Shown here: positions 24,274 through 35,592 of the stretch, one piece after another
Position numbering within the stretch: position 1 is the first letter of the stretch
Layout: each line of letters opens with the position of its first letter
Assembly: GCA_003008705.1 (NCBI GenBank)
Contig: PDUO01000009.1
Location: 1,300,893 to 1,364,892, forward strand
From: Pezicula radicicola
Taxonomy: Eukaryota; Ascomycota; Leotiomycetes; Helotiales; Dermateaceae
Length of the DNA stretch: 64,000 bases
Reading direction: 5' to 3'
Made by a program: the position numbers and the translations under genes
The notes under the pieces: generated by a model
The model's database searches: none
What the model was told of the DNA's origin: nothing
What the model saw: only the letters and a program-made list of their open reading frames with translations

Positions 24274-24815
24274 TAGGAAGCATTTGAGAAACTCAGCGGC
24301 GTAATAGGAGTAGTACAATGGGTAGATGCGTGTAATATGAGTGATACCATAGGAGAACGGGGTCCTGATACGTGTACAATGCTAAAACTGAACTTTGAAC
24401 AATGCTACGTGAGTTCTTCAAGTACTTTAGTACTTTCTCGACTAATAAAAAGACTTGACGGAACATACACAATATAGACATTTAGATACCTATAGTTTTC
24501 ATCTCTAGAAACTAGAACTCACTTGATTTGGGTAGCTCACTTAGTTTGATATTGGAGTATCTTGGTCGACTTAAGTAATCCACCTGAATACTTGGGGTAA
24601 CTTGATTTATGACGTGAGTAAATCACTCGTTTGAGTTAGTAACTTGATTTGGATATCTAATAGGTGAGCGCAAAGTGCTACTACATGTGTCAATATCAAT
24701 TGCAGCGATCATTTTTCTCGTTTTATTATTCCGTCTGACTATGAGAGCGCCTAATTTCAGAGCGCCGTGAGTGAGTCTATGATACAGTTTACGATCCACA
24801 ACTCCTAATCCTTCA
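24274..24815. other. convergent intergenic, nup120 to vps26
   Basis: Holds the 3' ends of two genes that converge. A run of related short repeats of the type AACTTGATTTGG / AGTACTTTAGTACTTT lies between 24420 and 24660. No gene seen. Confidence 0.4.
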
Positions 24816-25971
24816 TCACGCCTGCGCTCGTTCTGGCGGAGGCGCACCAGCAATTTGTGTTTGCTGACCAGCACCTGCTGCAATCTCGGGCGCCTGGCGG
24901 TAAAGCACAATTTCGGACTGCTTGAAGTAACGTCGTGCATCTACATTTGAGCTTGAGCTTGGTTCTTGTGTCTCGGCAAGAGGGTGATGACTTACCTTCA
25001 TCAATCAGCACCAAACTCAGGTAATATCTCGTTGAGTACTTCTTATTGACCTCACGGAATGTGGGTGTCAAATCAAATCCACCTAAGAACAGTCTGATGG
25101 GAATTGTCTCTCCTCTCGAGGGAGATCCATCCATAATCTAGAGTCTGTTAGTTTCATCCAATTAGAACTACAAAAGCTGCGACTAACCTCAAATCTCACA
25201 AGAGTCTCACTCTCATTGTACTGATTCGGCGCCGCACCCGTCGTCTCCCTCCTGATAATTGACAACTCCATATGCTTAATCTTCAGTCTGACAAGCAAGA
25301 AATAGATCCGGCCCACAATAACGTCCTTGAGATGGTACTTTGATTTCGAATATTCGAATTCAATATGCAGGCAGTCCTCAATTCCAACATCCATCTTGAT
25401 CGAGCTGTTCATCTCGGGTGGTATCCGATACGAGTAGACCCAGATATCCTTCTCGCGAATGACATCCGCCATCCTCCGTGAAACTGTGACCTTGACGAAG
25501 TACCGCAGCTTGACATTGATGCCGTTATATGATTCATATTGCTTCTCGACGTTCTTAAAGTTGAAGTCGAAGGTTTGGGGATGCTGAAGGTCGCCAGGTG
25601 CTGCTAACTCTTGACCGAGTGAAAGAAACTCATAATGATTACCGCGATCGAAGAACATTTCTGTGTGATATCCATCAGCTTGTTTCAAAGAATACCCAAA
25701 TACAAGGTCTGAATCTTCTGGTGGGAGCAGCCTAGAAGGGGAAGCGCAACGCACCTATTGTTCCTATGAATTGGACCTTGATTCCTGTATGTTCTAAACG
25801 CTTTCCATCCTTAGGACGTATGGTGACCCCTCCCTTCACAGACTCTCCATCTTTGTATAGCGGTGCCTTCTCTCTCCGATTCTTGTCCAGCTTCACATCT
25901 ACCATGCTCCGCTCATCTGTGTCCTCCAATACAATGTCGATATCGACCGGCGTCGAGAAGAAATACGACAT
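24816..25971 (-). CDS. vps26: retromer subunit Vps26
   Basis: Four exons (25755-25971, 25188-25660, 24996-25137, 24816-24940; introns 94, 50 and 55 bp) give 318 residues, as expected. The two arrestin-like beta-sandwich halves are clear: DIDIVLEDTDERSMVDVK and GIKVQFIGTI in the first, then FDRGNHYEFLSLGQEL, YESYNGINVKLRYFVKVTVSRR, and in the second half IRRETTG, IMDGSPSRGETIPIRLFLGG and RYFKQSEIVLYR. Vps26 joins Vps35 and Vps29 in the retromer coat that returns receptors from endosomes to the Golgi. A short Ala/Gln/Pro tail follows the conserved end. Divergent from the Lsm8 gene. Confidence 0.95.
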
Positions 25972-26377
25972 CGTGTCCAGTTTAGGTGTATGCGATACCG
26001 AATCCCAATTCTACTGCAGGTAGGGTATTTGATTTCGTAAAACAGGGTGAGAGTTGGTCGGCGCATTCAGGTTTGGACTGATAGAGACGGATTGGAGCTC
26101 AAGGAGCGGGCCGCGCTAGACTGGCTCATTCAAAGCGGCGGGAGAACGAGGCTGAGGATTTTCTACGTCGTTGCCTTCCGGACCTCAATAATTTTACTAC
26201 AATACCCCAGTCCTTGAGCTTCACAACAACAGAAATCAAAGCTATTAAGAGAAAACGAAGCTGTAAGATCGAGCGCCCAATACCGATATTATCGAATTGT
26301 TCGTCCTAAAGACTTTGAAGTCACGCCGCGCAGGCCGGCCGGCACGGAGCTAATCCAAAGCTCCCCTCTCTTTCACA
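25972..26377. promoter_or_regulatory. divergent promoter between vps26 and lsm8
   Basis: 406 bases between start codons that point apart. No gene or repeat; a GGCCGGCCGGC stretch near 26333-26343 is a short perfect palindromic GC patch just upstream of lsm8. Confidence 0.4.
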
Positions 26378-26825
26378 ATGTCTCTCCAGCACTATGTTAG
26401 CAGTGAGCCTACCCCTTCCTTCACCTCCGATCTTCTTTCTGAATTATATATTATTGCTATCGTCGGCACCGCTTACAACCATTATTCTGACAGCCGGATA
26501 GAGAAGGTGTGCGTCTTAACTAGCGATTCGAGAACACTTGTTGGCACTCTACTTTCTTGCGACCAGATGACCAACCTTGTAAGTTCCCATTTTCTACTTA
26601 GAAGTCTTTGACTGATTTCTTTGTAAATAGGTGCTGTCACAAACAACAGAGCGTATAATTCGACCCCATGATGATCCTGAGCCATCAAGTGAGGTCGCAC
26701 ATGGACTATATCTGATCAGAGGAGATAATGTTGCGGTAGTGGGGCTGGTTGATGAGGAGTTAGATGAGAGCATTAATTGGTTGGAGGTTAGAGGAAATGT
26801 TATCGGAGGTGTCAAGCATTCATGA
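26378..26825 (+). CDS. lsm8: U6 snRNA-associated Sm-like protein Lsm8
   Basis: Three exons (26378-26402, 26502-26578, 26631-26825; introns 99 and 52 bp) give 98 residues. Exon 1 codes only MSLQHYVS, so the gene is too split to appear as one frame. Splicing to the AG at 26500-26501 restores the Sm1 motif (KVCVLTSDSRTLVGTLLSCDQMTNLVL), and Sm2 follows (HGLYLIRGDNVAVVGLVDEE). Lsm8 replaces Lsm1 in the nuclear Lsm2-8 ring that binds the U6 3' end. A downstream AG in preference to CAG at 26491-26493 was chosen because only it keeps the Sm fold in frame. Confidence 0.9.
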
Positions 26826-27220
26826 TTTCATGAGGAAGGAACGCGTTTAGACTAAGGATTTCCTGGACGGAGACGACATTATGAGACATAGAGAGCATAC
26901 TGCTGCATGTCTGGCGTTAGGATGGACAATGGTCGCTTGTGGGACAGGAAGAGGTTATTTCCACAGCAACTCCATGCAATACTTGACCTGGATCTGAACA
27001 GAAAAATCTCCAGAGAGTACATGTAATAGACACAGGACAGAAACAGGTTATTGGAAACCAACGATAAATTATTTGTTTATCTGTGTTAAGAATACCATCA
27101 GAGTTATTCTTGGTTAGTCATATATTGGAGTATTGTCACTCCTAACCATTAACCATTAACCACTGGTCACTAACCACTGCAGATTCACTAATGTTAGTAT
27201 TTGCATTTTTTGGAAGGTTA
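26826..27220. other. convergent intergenic, lsm8 to nucleoside hydrolase
   Basis: 395 bases with the two 3' ends. A short imperfect repeat of the CACTAACCATTAACCATTAACCACT type lies near 27139-27180. No gene seen. Confidence 0.4.
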
Positions 27221-28885
27221 TCAGGTTGGAACCCCAAAATGGCGTTCGGAGGGTGTCAGGTCCGGGAGGGTGGAGCAGGGGGGAGCAGGGGGGTACACAT
27301 ACAATATGCGTTCTAAAAGATAATGCCCAAAAGCGTCCTCACCAGGTGTTCCAACAATTCTGTTGATTCTATTACCTCTATCCGCTTGGAGCCAACCACC
27401 ATTGTCACCTGGTGTGTCTTCGAGTTCCGTCTCGGCCTCAAAGCTACCAATAACCAACTCTTCCATTGGATTTCCAATATCAATGGCTCCAGGGCTCTTC
27501 ACTTGAACTTCTGGAGCACCCTTCTTCTTTCTGTTTCGGCGATCTATAGTGTGCATACCACGAGTCCACTGTCCGGCAGTCTCAACCCGAATGTCTTCAG
27601 GTGCCTTGGGAGCCAGCATCCAAGAAGGCGAAGACCGAGTCAACGCGTACCAAATGCAGAGGGGATCATGCAACTCCAGTCCCGGATCGGACATCTTCGC
27701 ACCCGAGTGGGACTCGATTTTGTTGTACGTCGCATTCACAAAATGAGAAGTCCACTGTGCAAGAGGGCTTCCAGCTTCGAGCAAAGGCTGTACCTTGGCG
27801 TTAAAAGCAGACTTGTGTAATCCGTGGGGAGTTGTGATATCTAGCGGGAAGAGGGTGAGATTGAGTAGCCTTGAGAGATTGGCTGGATAGGGCGGTAACG
27901 CTAGTGCCTTTGCCGGATCTGGGTGTTGGGGAGGCATTGTAAAGCGTGGCTTAGGCGAGGTCAGAGCAAAGACTCTAGCTGTAGCTACAGCATCTGCATA
28001 CGTGTTGAACTCGGCGACAGGAGTGATATTTCCTTCAACGTCGATAGCTCCACCCATAACCACAACTTCCTTGACTTTTAGAAAGGTTTCGGGATCCTCC
28101 GCAGCCGCGAGGGCTAGGTTGGTAAGAGGACCAATGGCAACAATTGTGATAGTATCACGGGGATTCTCCCGCAGAAGGCGAAGGATCTCCTTGTGGGCTA
28201 CAGTCTTTGATGGGGTGAACCACGAGTTGGATGCAGCTTTCTCAACAGATGTTCCTGCTCCACCTTCGATGTTGAAGAGCTCCTTCCAGGCGTCTGATGG
28301 AGAGAGATGAGGAAGCTGTTTCTGTAAGTAGATTATTCATTATGATTTGTGATTACATACGCTCTCATGAACACCAGCAAGTCCATCGACTCCATCTGTA
28401 TAATGGTTAGCAGTGTCACTCACCAAAATGGCTTGGCATACGGAAGTAATCAGCCATAAGTATATCTTCTTCCAGTGGATGCTCGGCTCCATAGGCAACA
28501 ATAGGTTTCGAGCTCTTCATGACATCAAAGCCTTCTAACTGGCCACGGGCTTTTCGCCATTCCAGCTCCATGTCCAATGCACCAAATAATGCAACTGCAT
28601 TCTTTAGACAACTTCCTTGGCCATCAGCAAACGTGTGTAGAATTTGGATTTACAGGAGGCATTCACCCACCTTTGAACCTCAACATTTCCATAAGTGATA
28701 GAAATCAAGAGAACCTCAAGCTCTTCAGGTTTAGCTGCTAGGGCCAACAGCATAGCAAGTGTATCGTCAACACCTATAATATTGATTGTTAAACATGTTC
28801 ATAATAATTGTCACGGACCATAGTGGGGTGAACCGGGGAAGAAATTACCTGGATCAGTATCGATAATAATGCGATTAAGAGCCAT
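27221..28885 (-). CDS. inosine-uridine preferring nucleoside hydrolase family protein
   Basis: Five exons (28849-28885, 28671-28773, 28442-28611, 28361-28395, 27221-28321) give 481 residues. The N-terminus RIIIDTDPGVDDTLAMLLAL carries the Asp cluster that binds the active-site calcium (D9, D11, D15, D16); ITYGNVEVQ, YFHDGVDGLAGVH and TIVAIGPLTNLALAA, VVVMGGAI follow in family order, and HDPLCIWYAL supplies the late Asp. The family cleaves the N-glycosidic bond of nucleosides. It is longer than typical members, with an extra C-terminal part after about residue 400. Introns are 75, 59, 46 and 39 bp; the last is unusually short. No signal peptide, so a cytosolic salvage role is inferred; substrate unknown. 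Confidence 0.85.
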
Positions 28886-29392
28886 TTTGCAATAAGATAA
28901 GAAAGAAGGAGGTTAGATTATCTCGAGGGAAATAAGGTATCTTTAAGCAAGAACCGCAATGTTTGTATTTCGAGGTGTGCTGCGTTAGTCTGTGGTGTTG
29001 TTTGTCTCGAATGCCAACTACATAGAAGGAACTGAAGCACGCAGTATCTCAGTCGTCGTATTGCGGGCCATGCGGGCACTCCGCCCACCTCCCTACTGGG
29101 TTTAGCGTTAGCGTGCATGTCGGCATCGGGTTATTATTCCGTTAGCTTTGGGACGAAAGATGAGACCGTGTCTTCGTGTTGACGCCCAGAATCACTTGCC
29201 AGGTAATTCCCCCCTTCAACCAAGTCTATTCCACCAGCTCCTGAATCATTTACAACATTCATTCCCCCATCTCTTGATCAGTTCCTATCTCTAGAGGGCA
29301 CAGTCAATCGTGTTCCAATCGTACTATTGTGCAAGTACGAAAGGCACATTCGAAGCATTCCCCTCAACCAAACCTCGTACCAATTACTCGTC
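28886..29392. promoter_or_regulatory. divergent promoter region
   Basis: 507 bases between the start codons of the nucleoside hydrolase and the membrane-anchored protein. No recognisable site. Confidence 0.35.
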
Positions 29393-30682
29393 ATGGCCGG
29401 ATCAATCTACACTGCAGTCGCAGGATGGGCCGTCCTTGGAGGAATTGGTTTCTATATCTGGTTGATGAGCCACCAACGTAAACAACGAGCAACTCGTCGT
29501 GGTACGCCAATGAGACCAGCAGAAAAAGCCATTGAAGCTCAGAAGGAGCCGAAGTCGCGAAAGTCTCGAAAGGACGGTGGACAGAGTGGTGGTGAGCTGG
29601 GAAAGGGGGCGGTCAAGCGAACAGAGAAGAGAATTGAACCTGTCCGCGAGGTCGAGACGAGCACTGCTGTCGCTAAAGACAGCGACAAGGATGCCGAGAT
29701 CGAGTTCGCACGCCGACTTTCCAACGCAAAGACAGGCACACTCTTGGCCTCCAAGCCACAGGTTGGCGCCCGTCAGAAGACACAAAAGCAAAAGCGCGCA
29801 CAAGAGAAGCCAGCTATCGTCGAAACTAGCTCCGACAACGACAACGGCACCGCACCATCTTCTGCTGCTGGTGGTGACGACGAACACACTCCAAGCAGCT
29901 CCCCTGAAATGAGTGCAACAACAAAGAGTGACGATCCAGTTGCCGACATGCTCCAGCCAGCCTCTCCAGGTGCATCTGTCATGCGAATCACCGAATCGAC
30001 CAAGCCATCGCAGCCAAAGAAGGTCAATCGCCCCCAAACCTACGAACCTGTCGAGACCAAGAAGCAGAGACAAAACCGCAAGAAGGCTGAGGCAAGGAAG
30101 CTTGCTCTGCAGGAAGAAGAGAAGGAGCGTAAGATTCTCATGGAGAAGCAACGCCGCACTGCAAGAGAAGCTGAAGGTAGAGCTGCAAAGGACGGCAGTA
30201 CCTTCATGGCATCCAAGGCACCTTCAACATCTGCATGGGCCCCTTCCTCCTCTACAGCCAATGGACAGGAGAGCACTGACTCCAAGGTTGAGCTCCTTGA
30301 TACTTACGAGCCATCTAGCAGCAAAGTCACCCCTGCTCCAGCACCAGTCTATTCTGAGAGCCAGGAGATGGGAGACCTGTACCCCGAGGAGAAACAATTT
30401 TTCGACAGACAGTTGTACGAGGACTCAAACTGGCAAACTGTTAAGGAGAAGAAGTCTCGCAAGGGCAAGAAGCCAGGCGCTGAGCAGGACGTCAAGGAGA
30501 AGCAGGAAACAGGAACCAAGCAGGCTGCCCCTTTGCAGCAAGAGGATTTTGGCCACCCACCTGTTACTGCACCATCGAAGCCTGGGGACTCTTGGGATAC
30601 GACCGTGGTTCATGTGGAGCCTAATGGAGAGGTCAAGGAATACGACAGGGTGGTTCAGGACTCGGAGTGGGAGGTGTCGTAG
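29393..30682 (+). CDS. membrane-anchored Lys/Glu-rich protein, conserved in fungi
   Basis: One exon, 429 residues from the ATG at 29393 (MAGSIYTAVAGWAVLGGIGFYIW). Residues about 5-25 form one hydrophobic helix; the rest is highly charged and would lie in the cytosol. A coiled-coil-like basic block (KKQRQNRKKAEARKLALQEE, then EKERKILMEKQRRTAREAEG) occupies about residues 220-265, and the C-terminus holds the motif NWQTVKEKKSRKGKK and a final acidic/aromatic EYDRVVQDSEWEVS. The upstream in-frame ATG at 29327 would put a polar stretch before the helix and is less likely. Possibly an ER-anchored RNA- or ribosome-associated protein judging by composition, but this is speculation. Confidence 0.75.
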   Translation: MAGSIYTAVAGWAVLGGIGFYIWLMSHQRKQRATRRGTPMRPAEKAIEAQKEPKSRKSRKDGGQSGGELGKGAVKRTEKRIEPVREVETSTAVAKDSDKDAEIEFARRLSNAKTGTLLASKPQVGARQKTQKQKRAQEKPAIVETSSDNDNGTAPSSAAGGDDEHTPSSSPEMSATTKSDDPVADMLQPASPGASVMRITESTKPSQPKKVNRPQTYEPVETKKQRQNRKKAEARKLALQEEEKERKILMEKQRRTAREAEGRAAKDGSTFMASKAPSTSAWAPSSSTANGQESTDSKVELLDTYEPSSSKVTPAPAPVYSESQEMGDLYPEEKQFFDRQLYEDSNWQTVKEKKSRKGKKPGAEQDVKEKQETGTKQAAPLQQEDFGHPPVTAPSKPGDSWDTTVVHVEPNGEVKEYDRVVQDSEWEVS

Positions 30683-32729
30683 GGTGACGGAGTGGTCCAG
30701 GTACGGATGACATTTTGTCACATGGTGTGCCTACTCAGAATCATCTTCTCCCCTTTCTGCATTCTGGCGTACAAGGCTGGATCCCCTTTAATTGTACATT
30801 GCACGTCGTTGATTTTCTGCATAGCAAGCTACTTTATGCATCGCGAAGCATCTGTAGCAGGGATAAAAGGCTTCATTGGCCAGCCTGTACACATGTATCC
30901 CTCTTTCTTTGTTCTTGGCCACGGCGTTTTTGAACCTTTCCATCATTGGTGGCGATCACATTGGGTCACAAAAAGTTGTTACGAGTAGGAACGTGGGCGC
31001 CCCTTTCTTTCTGTTTGGGCTCCGCGTTGGAATTGTATGTACGATCATGCAGCTGAGCTCTGCCAACATTAACCGTCTGCAAGCCAAAAAAAAAAAGGAA
31101 TTATATGAACAGCACTTCATTTTGTTATGTGACCATGGTGGTGACAATTCTTCAATTAGCCGTGTGACATACAAGGTTAACAGTCGTTGGACTAGACGCT
31201 CGTGTGAAGATGATTTGTGGACATTGCTCAGACTGATGAATAACCACCACCGCTTCACAAGAATCACGGATCCATTTTAAGCTCCCCGCACAAGGCAGAC
31301 TAGGCGGTACCTTTGCTAAACTTACGAAGCAAAATCTCATTACTAGGACTCCTCCAAGTGGAAATACTACACGCACGAATCGCATTAATAACACGAACTC
31401 AACAATACACCCAACTCGACTTTCTCCTTTCTAGCTCCAGTACCAGTACTCCGTACGGTAACTAAAAACACAATGAACGAGGTTATAGTAATTGTTGATT
31501 TACCTTTCGCTTGAAGTTGTTTAGAAGAAGCTTATTGAGTGAGTCTAAGTCCACGGGGCCGAGGTGGTTTGGTTTGTACAAGACATTGTCGCAGTTGTCT
31601 CCCATCTGAAAATGACTTTCCCAAGTGATCCACACCACCCACTATTCAACACCCCTCCGCAGATTGGCCTTTCGTTAGCGAGGACCGATGCGCAGGGTCA
31701 GGGGGAGTTGCGGAGCCGATCTTCACGCCAGGGAATTTATCATATGAAACCAGTAATCTACAGTACCATAAACCAAAGAGAATGCGCTGCTCTTGGTGTA
31801 ACAAACAAGGGACTTGATGAGCTTGCACAAATCACCTAATACAGTGACCAGAACCCAAAAATATTTGGCTATGCACGACACTTTGTTCTCTGGAACAACA
31901 AGTGATTGAGTTTTGAGGCGCCACGCCCAGCCCACATCGCATCACAGCTGTCTAGCTTCCCACACCAAGGCGAGCTCGGGCATTTGGATATGTTGCGCAT
32001 CGTGCGCATTTATCGATAGGACATTGCTACTTCTTACGTTGCCATAAAGCAACCATACACCTGTTGAATCTTACCACGTCCCTTCGTCGCATTTTACTCC
32101 CATACCGACCGAGTTTGAGCTGCCAATTGAGCCCCGTGAGTTGATACAAATCATTCAATCAGGATTGGGATCAGCTACCTAGTCTCCCTAGTCTGCTGCA
32201 GTCTCCACGTAAAATAAAGACGCCACATTTCGGGCAGGACAAAGGACTCCCACCACTACTCTCTCCATTATTGACACGCAACTTTGTTACGGAGTACTTG
32301 GGGATTATCTCGGCAGAAACTACGAACAACTTGGGGAATCAATTCTACAGGAGAGACAAAGGGATAGATGAACCTACGTACCTGCTTGTCCAGATAATAC
32401 CGTACCTCGAGAAGCGACTCCACAACCCCCAGAACGACCATCACCCGCAAATTCATTACGAACTAGAGGGTGGAAACCGTTCCATTCGGGCACTTCATGG
32501 TATATCGCTGTGTACTGGTTCCTCAAGACGCTTCGCAAGAAGTCTTAACACCGGCACCTGTTCAGATCTCACAATCGCCTTTCGAAACACACTCAATCGC
32601 AGACGTTCTCCCGAACCGAATCATGCACTTACAGAAATCGACAAATGTCCATTAAGCACACAACCATCACCGACTCCTGAATTGGTTTGGTCATTCATCG
32701 TTCTGAGATTCATCGTTGGACATTATACG
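30683..32729. other. 2 kb gene-free region
   Basis: No convincing gene. From 32271 an open frame runs in phase into the next gene for 153 codons; it may be leader sequence. A poly-A run sits near 31087-31098. Confidence 0.4.
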
Positions 32730-34085
32730 ATGTCTCTTGACGTTGCCCTTCAAAGCGTAGCCTTCTACGTCCTCTCCTGTTCAACATGCGCCAAAATCAG
32801 TCACCGGCGCAAAGCCAAGATACAGGCGAAGCGCGAACGAGCAGAGAAGCAAGAGCTGGAGACGCAGCAGCCTGGCCTGTACCGACACCCTTCGCCCTTC
32901 TCGACAAACCCTTATTGGAGTGAGGAGATATCAATGGGGCCAGGGCCACCCAAAAAGAAAGGGGACAAAGGTGGAAGTAAGAGCGCAAGCACAAGAGCAC
33001 TCAATACAGCTGGGCCAGGAAGCAGTTATGCTAGCAGTGGTGCTGTAGGCACTGATGTTAGTACAGATCCTGGAAGCAGCCCGACGGCCGTAACAGAGGG
33101 GTCGAGGATATCAGGCGAAGGATGGAATCTGAAGCGCTATCAACGAGAGGACGAGGCTCTATGGGGACATGGTGATGCTCATGGGCCCGGGCAGAGATTT
33201 ATGGATGCAATTGATGCAATTGCCAAAGCAGGATCGTCAGCAGGCCGTCTGATAGAAAGCCGCTTAAGCAAAAGTGGTGCTACACGGGAAGAGAATCCAA
33301 AGAGCTATTACATTGCCAAAAATCCGCCCGTTAACGACTTACACCCACCCGTCGTCAGCACTCAACCAACGCATAGAGACCAGACGAGATGGATGCTGCA
33401 GCCACCCCCGTCCGCTAAAATTATGGAAGGCAAGGAGAGAGTGACGAGCGGGAATAGGAGCAGAAGCGTTAGTGTGGCTAGCAAGAAGGCGCTTGACGGA
33501 ACCCCGTTAAGTCGACAGGTTACTGAGAGACTGGTAGAGGCAAAGCTACAACGTGGTGAAAGCCCTTTCCCAGAATCTCACACAACCTCAAGACCGGAAT
33601 CAAGATCAAAACCCCCAGCTCTACCAACTGGACAACGACATGATAGAGATATGAGCACATCATCCGATTCATCTGATTCTTTCGACTCAGGGATCAAGAG
33701 AAAGCGACGGCCCCCACCGATAGCTACAGCCCACGGGGCTAGGAAACCAAAGGACATCGCTGAACATATACCAATACTGGTAAATGATGTTGCCTCTTCA
33801 GAAACGCTTGAATCAGAATTTCGACCTCGACTCTCAATGATGTTGAACTCGTCGTCAGGCAAGAGCAAGGAACAGGGTCAGTTACCCTTAAGGGAGCTCG
33901 ATAGCACCTTGAACTCCAGCGTGCCATCACCGTCAAGACGACTATCGCCACAGGCAAATGCCATGCCTGCCTCAATTCCAAGTGAAAACTCCAAATTCAC
34001 AGCTGCGCAAAGCTCAATATTGGAGATGTTCCCAAAGCTAGTGTCACAGGAGAACGAAGAACCCGTTAGATCATCAAATCACTGA
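32730..34085 (+). CDS. conserved fungal protein with N-terminal hydrophobic segment
   Basis: One exon of 451 residues from the ATG at 32730. The N-terminus MSLDVALQSVAFYVLSCSTC is a hydrophobic signal-like segment followed at once by a basic coiled-coil stretch (HRRKAKIQAKRERAEKQELE) and the blocks PGLYRHPSPFSTNPYW and GPGPPKK, which I recall as conserved in filamentous ascomycetes. GEGWNLKRYQREDEALWG and a MDAIDAIAKAGSSAGRLIE helix follow. The rest is Ser/Pro-rich and disordered. The hydrophobic start suggests membrane anchoring with a cytosolic tail. The same frame is open back to 32271, but that part is unlike the conserved protein. Function unknown. Confidence 0.75.
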   Translation: MSLDVALQSVAFYVLSCSTCAKISHRRKAKIQAKRERAEKQELETQQPGLYRHPSPFSTNPYWSEEISMGPGPPKKKGDKGGSKSASTRALNTAGPGSSYASSGAVGTDVSTDPGSSPTAVTEGSRISGEGWNLKRYQREDEALWGHGDAHGPGQRFMDAIDAIAKAGSSAGRLIESRLSKSGATREENPKSYYIAKNPPVNDLHPPVVSTQPTHRDQTRWMLQPPPSAKIMEGKERVTSGNRSRSVSVASKKALDGTPLSRQVTERLVEAKLQRGESPFPESHTTSRPESRSKPPALPTGQRHDRDMSTSSDSSDSFDSGIKRKRRPPPIATAHGARKPKDIAEHIPILVNDVASSETLESEFRPRLSMMLNSSSGKSKEQGQLPLRELDSTLNSSVPSPSRRLSPQANAMPASIPSENSKFTAAQSSILEMFPKLVSQENEEPVRSSNH

Positions 34086-34647
34086 AATAGCCTTGGAAGG
34101 CTACGAGTCATACTATCATTATATATAAATTTCATAGCGTTTGGATCGGGCCGTTCGTTTGGCGTATTTCTTTTGGATGGTTGCATGCATTGGGCTAGGC
34201 GTTTGGAGCACAAGTTGGAAGACTTCAAGGTGCGGTTCCATATGGTTGTTTATGGCGAGGTAGCACTGTTCGTTTGCATAGAGAATTAGAGGATATGTTC
34301 AATTCCTCATTTAGGCTCAACCAAAAAGCAGTCGAATAAATGCCAGAAAGAGGGCAATCTTGTTGACCTTAAAATGACTCCATGTCGATACCGTGATGAA
34401 ATTGTGAGGTACCGCTTCACTTAGTCCAGGCCAGGCCGCCGATATAAGGATTCAATGAACTCAGTATTAGGTATGCTGCTTGTTCAGCTTCATACTTGTT
34501 GAGTAGATGATGTTACGAGTGAAGCCCTCGAAATCTCTTAGGCACCTTACGAATATTATATTCCCAAATGCATTTTTATTCCATGAGCCATTGGTATCAT
34601 AACGCCGTTAAAATATACTTCCCATAAAAGCCATCGTGCCAGATTCC
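34086..34647. other. convergent intergenic
   Basis: 3' ends of two converging genes. No gene or repeat seen. Confidence 0.4.
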
Positions 34648-35211
34648 TCATAAATGCATGCCGCCGTCATCCTCAGCATCCTCCCTCATCCTTTCTTCCA
34701 TCGCCCTCCTCAGCACCTCATCATCAAGTCTTCCACCCCGTCCGTTTGCTGGCGCATCACCAGCTTCATTCATAGTAACCTCCCCGTTAACAATCCTTCC
34801 AGTTTGAAACGTCCCGTCCCTCCAAGCTTCATGACCTTCCGCAATACCATTAACCTCTCCATTCACAACCGACGGCCCCGCATCCCCATTAACCAGCGCC
34901 TTTGCCTCAACCTCCTCCTTACTTTCAAACTCCCTCCAACTTGCCCCTCTATTCTCCTCAACCTCCTTCTTCAATAGCTCAATTCTCTCTAGCATCCGCT
35001 TGATCACTATCTCGTTCTCTTGAATGGCTTCAACACAGTCTTGATCTGGTTCAGAGCCTGTAGTGAAGGGGAGGAGCTGTTCGTTCGAGTAGTCCAGGTG
35101 TGCTATCGAGTTACGTAGTTCGGCAGCCTTTAGGTGAAGTGTTGTTATTGGGAGGTCTTTTAGAGCCTCTGCGAAGGCTGCAGGTGAGATGGGAAGAGTT
35201 TCGTGCGACAT
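34648..35211 (-). CDS. Tma17/Adc17-like proteasome assembly chaperone (tentative)
   Basis: One exon, 187 residues. The N-terminal half is helical: FAEALKDLPITTLHLKAAEL, RNSIAHLDYSNEQL, then after a short loop AIQENEIVIKRMLERIELL. The paired helices with NSI-HL-x-SN and ENE-V motifs resemble yeast Tma17/Adc17, which helps assemble the proteasome regulatory particle base (Rpt6) under stress. The C-terminal half is Gly/Glu-rich and ends with a predicted helix LDDEVLRRAMEERMREDAED. No signal peptide. The resemblance rests on short motifs that I recall, so the name is tentative. Divergent from the rhomboid gene with 381 bases between starts. Confidence 0.6.
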   Translation of the reverse strand: MSHETLPISPAAFAEALKDLPITTLHLKAAELRNSIAHLDYSNEQLLPFTTGSEPDQDCVEAIQENEIVIKRMLERIELLKKEVEENRGASWREFESKEEVEAKALVNGDAGPSVVNGEVNGIAEGHEAWRDGTFQTGRIVNGEVTMNEAGDAPANGRGGRLDDEVLRRAMEERMREDAEDDGGMHL

Positions 35212-35592
35212 CTTTATGCTGGCTGTGGGGTTTGCGAAGAGTTGTTGATTGATTAGGAGGAGAATCGATTGGCGTTTTGATGATTTGCTCTTTGTTTCTA
35301 TAGCTGAAGCTGTATAACTTAATCTAGATGCTAGCTTGTAGAAATCTTAGGAGTTAGATGTGGGTGAATAGGTCGAAAGATGTCTTTTGTTTGCATATTC
35401 GAGATGAAGGCAACATTCGAATGACGCGGCAAAGCGGCCGACGACCGCATTGGACCTTGAGATTCTTGGGTTTGTGAGTCGCATTAATGATCACTTCTTT
35501 CAACCCCGTCCTCAGAGTCGACAATTGCACTGGAAACATATGAGCCGGCTTCAATCCTGGCGGGGCATAACATGTTATAGCAATCGTCAGCT
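35212..35592. promoter_or_regulatory. divergent promoter, Tma17-like to Pcp1
   Basis: 381 bases between outward-facing start codons. CGGCAAAGCGGCCGACGACCG near 35429-35449 is GC-rich with repeated CGGC/GCCG; no named site. Confidence 0.35.

Noticed and set aside
26493..26502. CAG at 26491-26493 as acceptor for Lsm8 exon 2
   Set aside because: It gives the wrong frame or a stop; the next AG keeps the Sm1 motif in frame.
28396..28423. 28-bp intron with GTGAGT donor in the nucleoside hydrolase
   Set aside because: Too short for splicing; the donor GTATGC at 28441 gives a 46-bp intron in the same phase and restores the YFHDGVDGL family motif.
29402..30721. Large overlapping frames on both strands (249, 265 and 98 codons) over the Lys/Glu-rich protein gene
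   Set aside because: Composition shadows of a repetitive coding sequence; the sense frame has a start, membrane helix and conserved-looking C-terminus.
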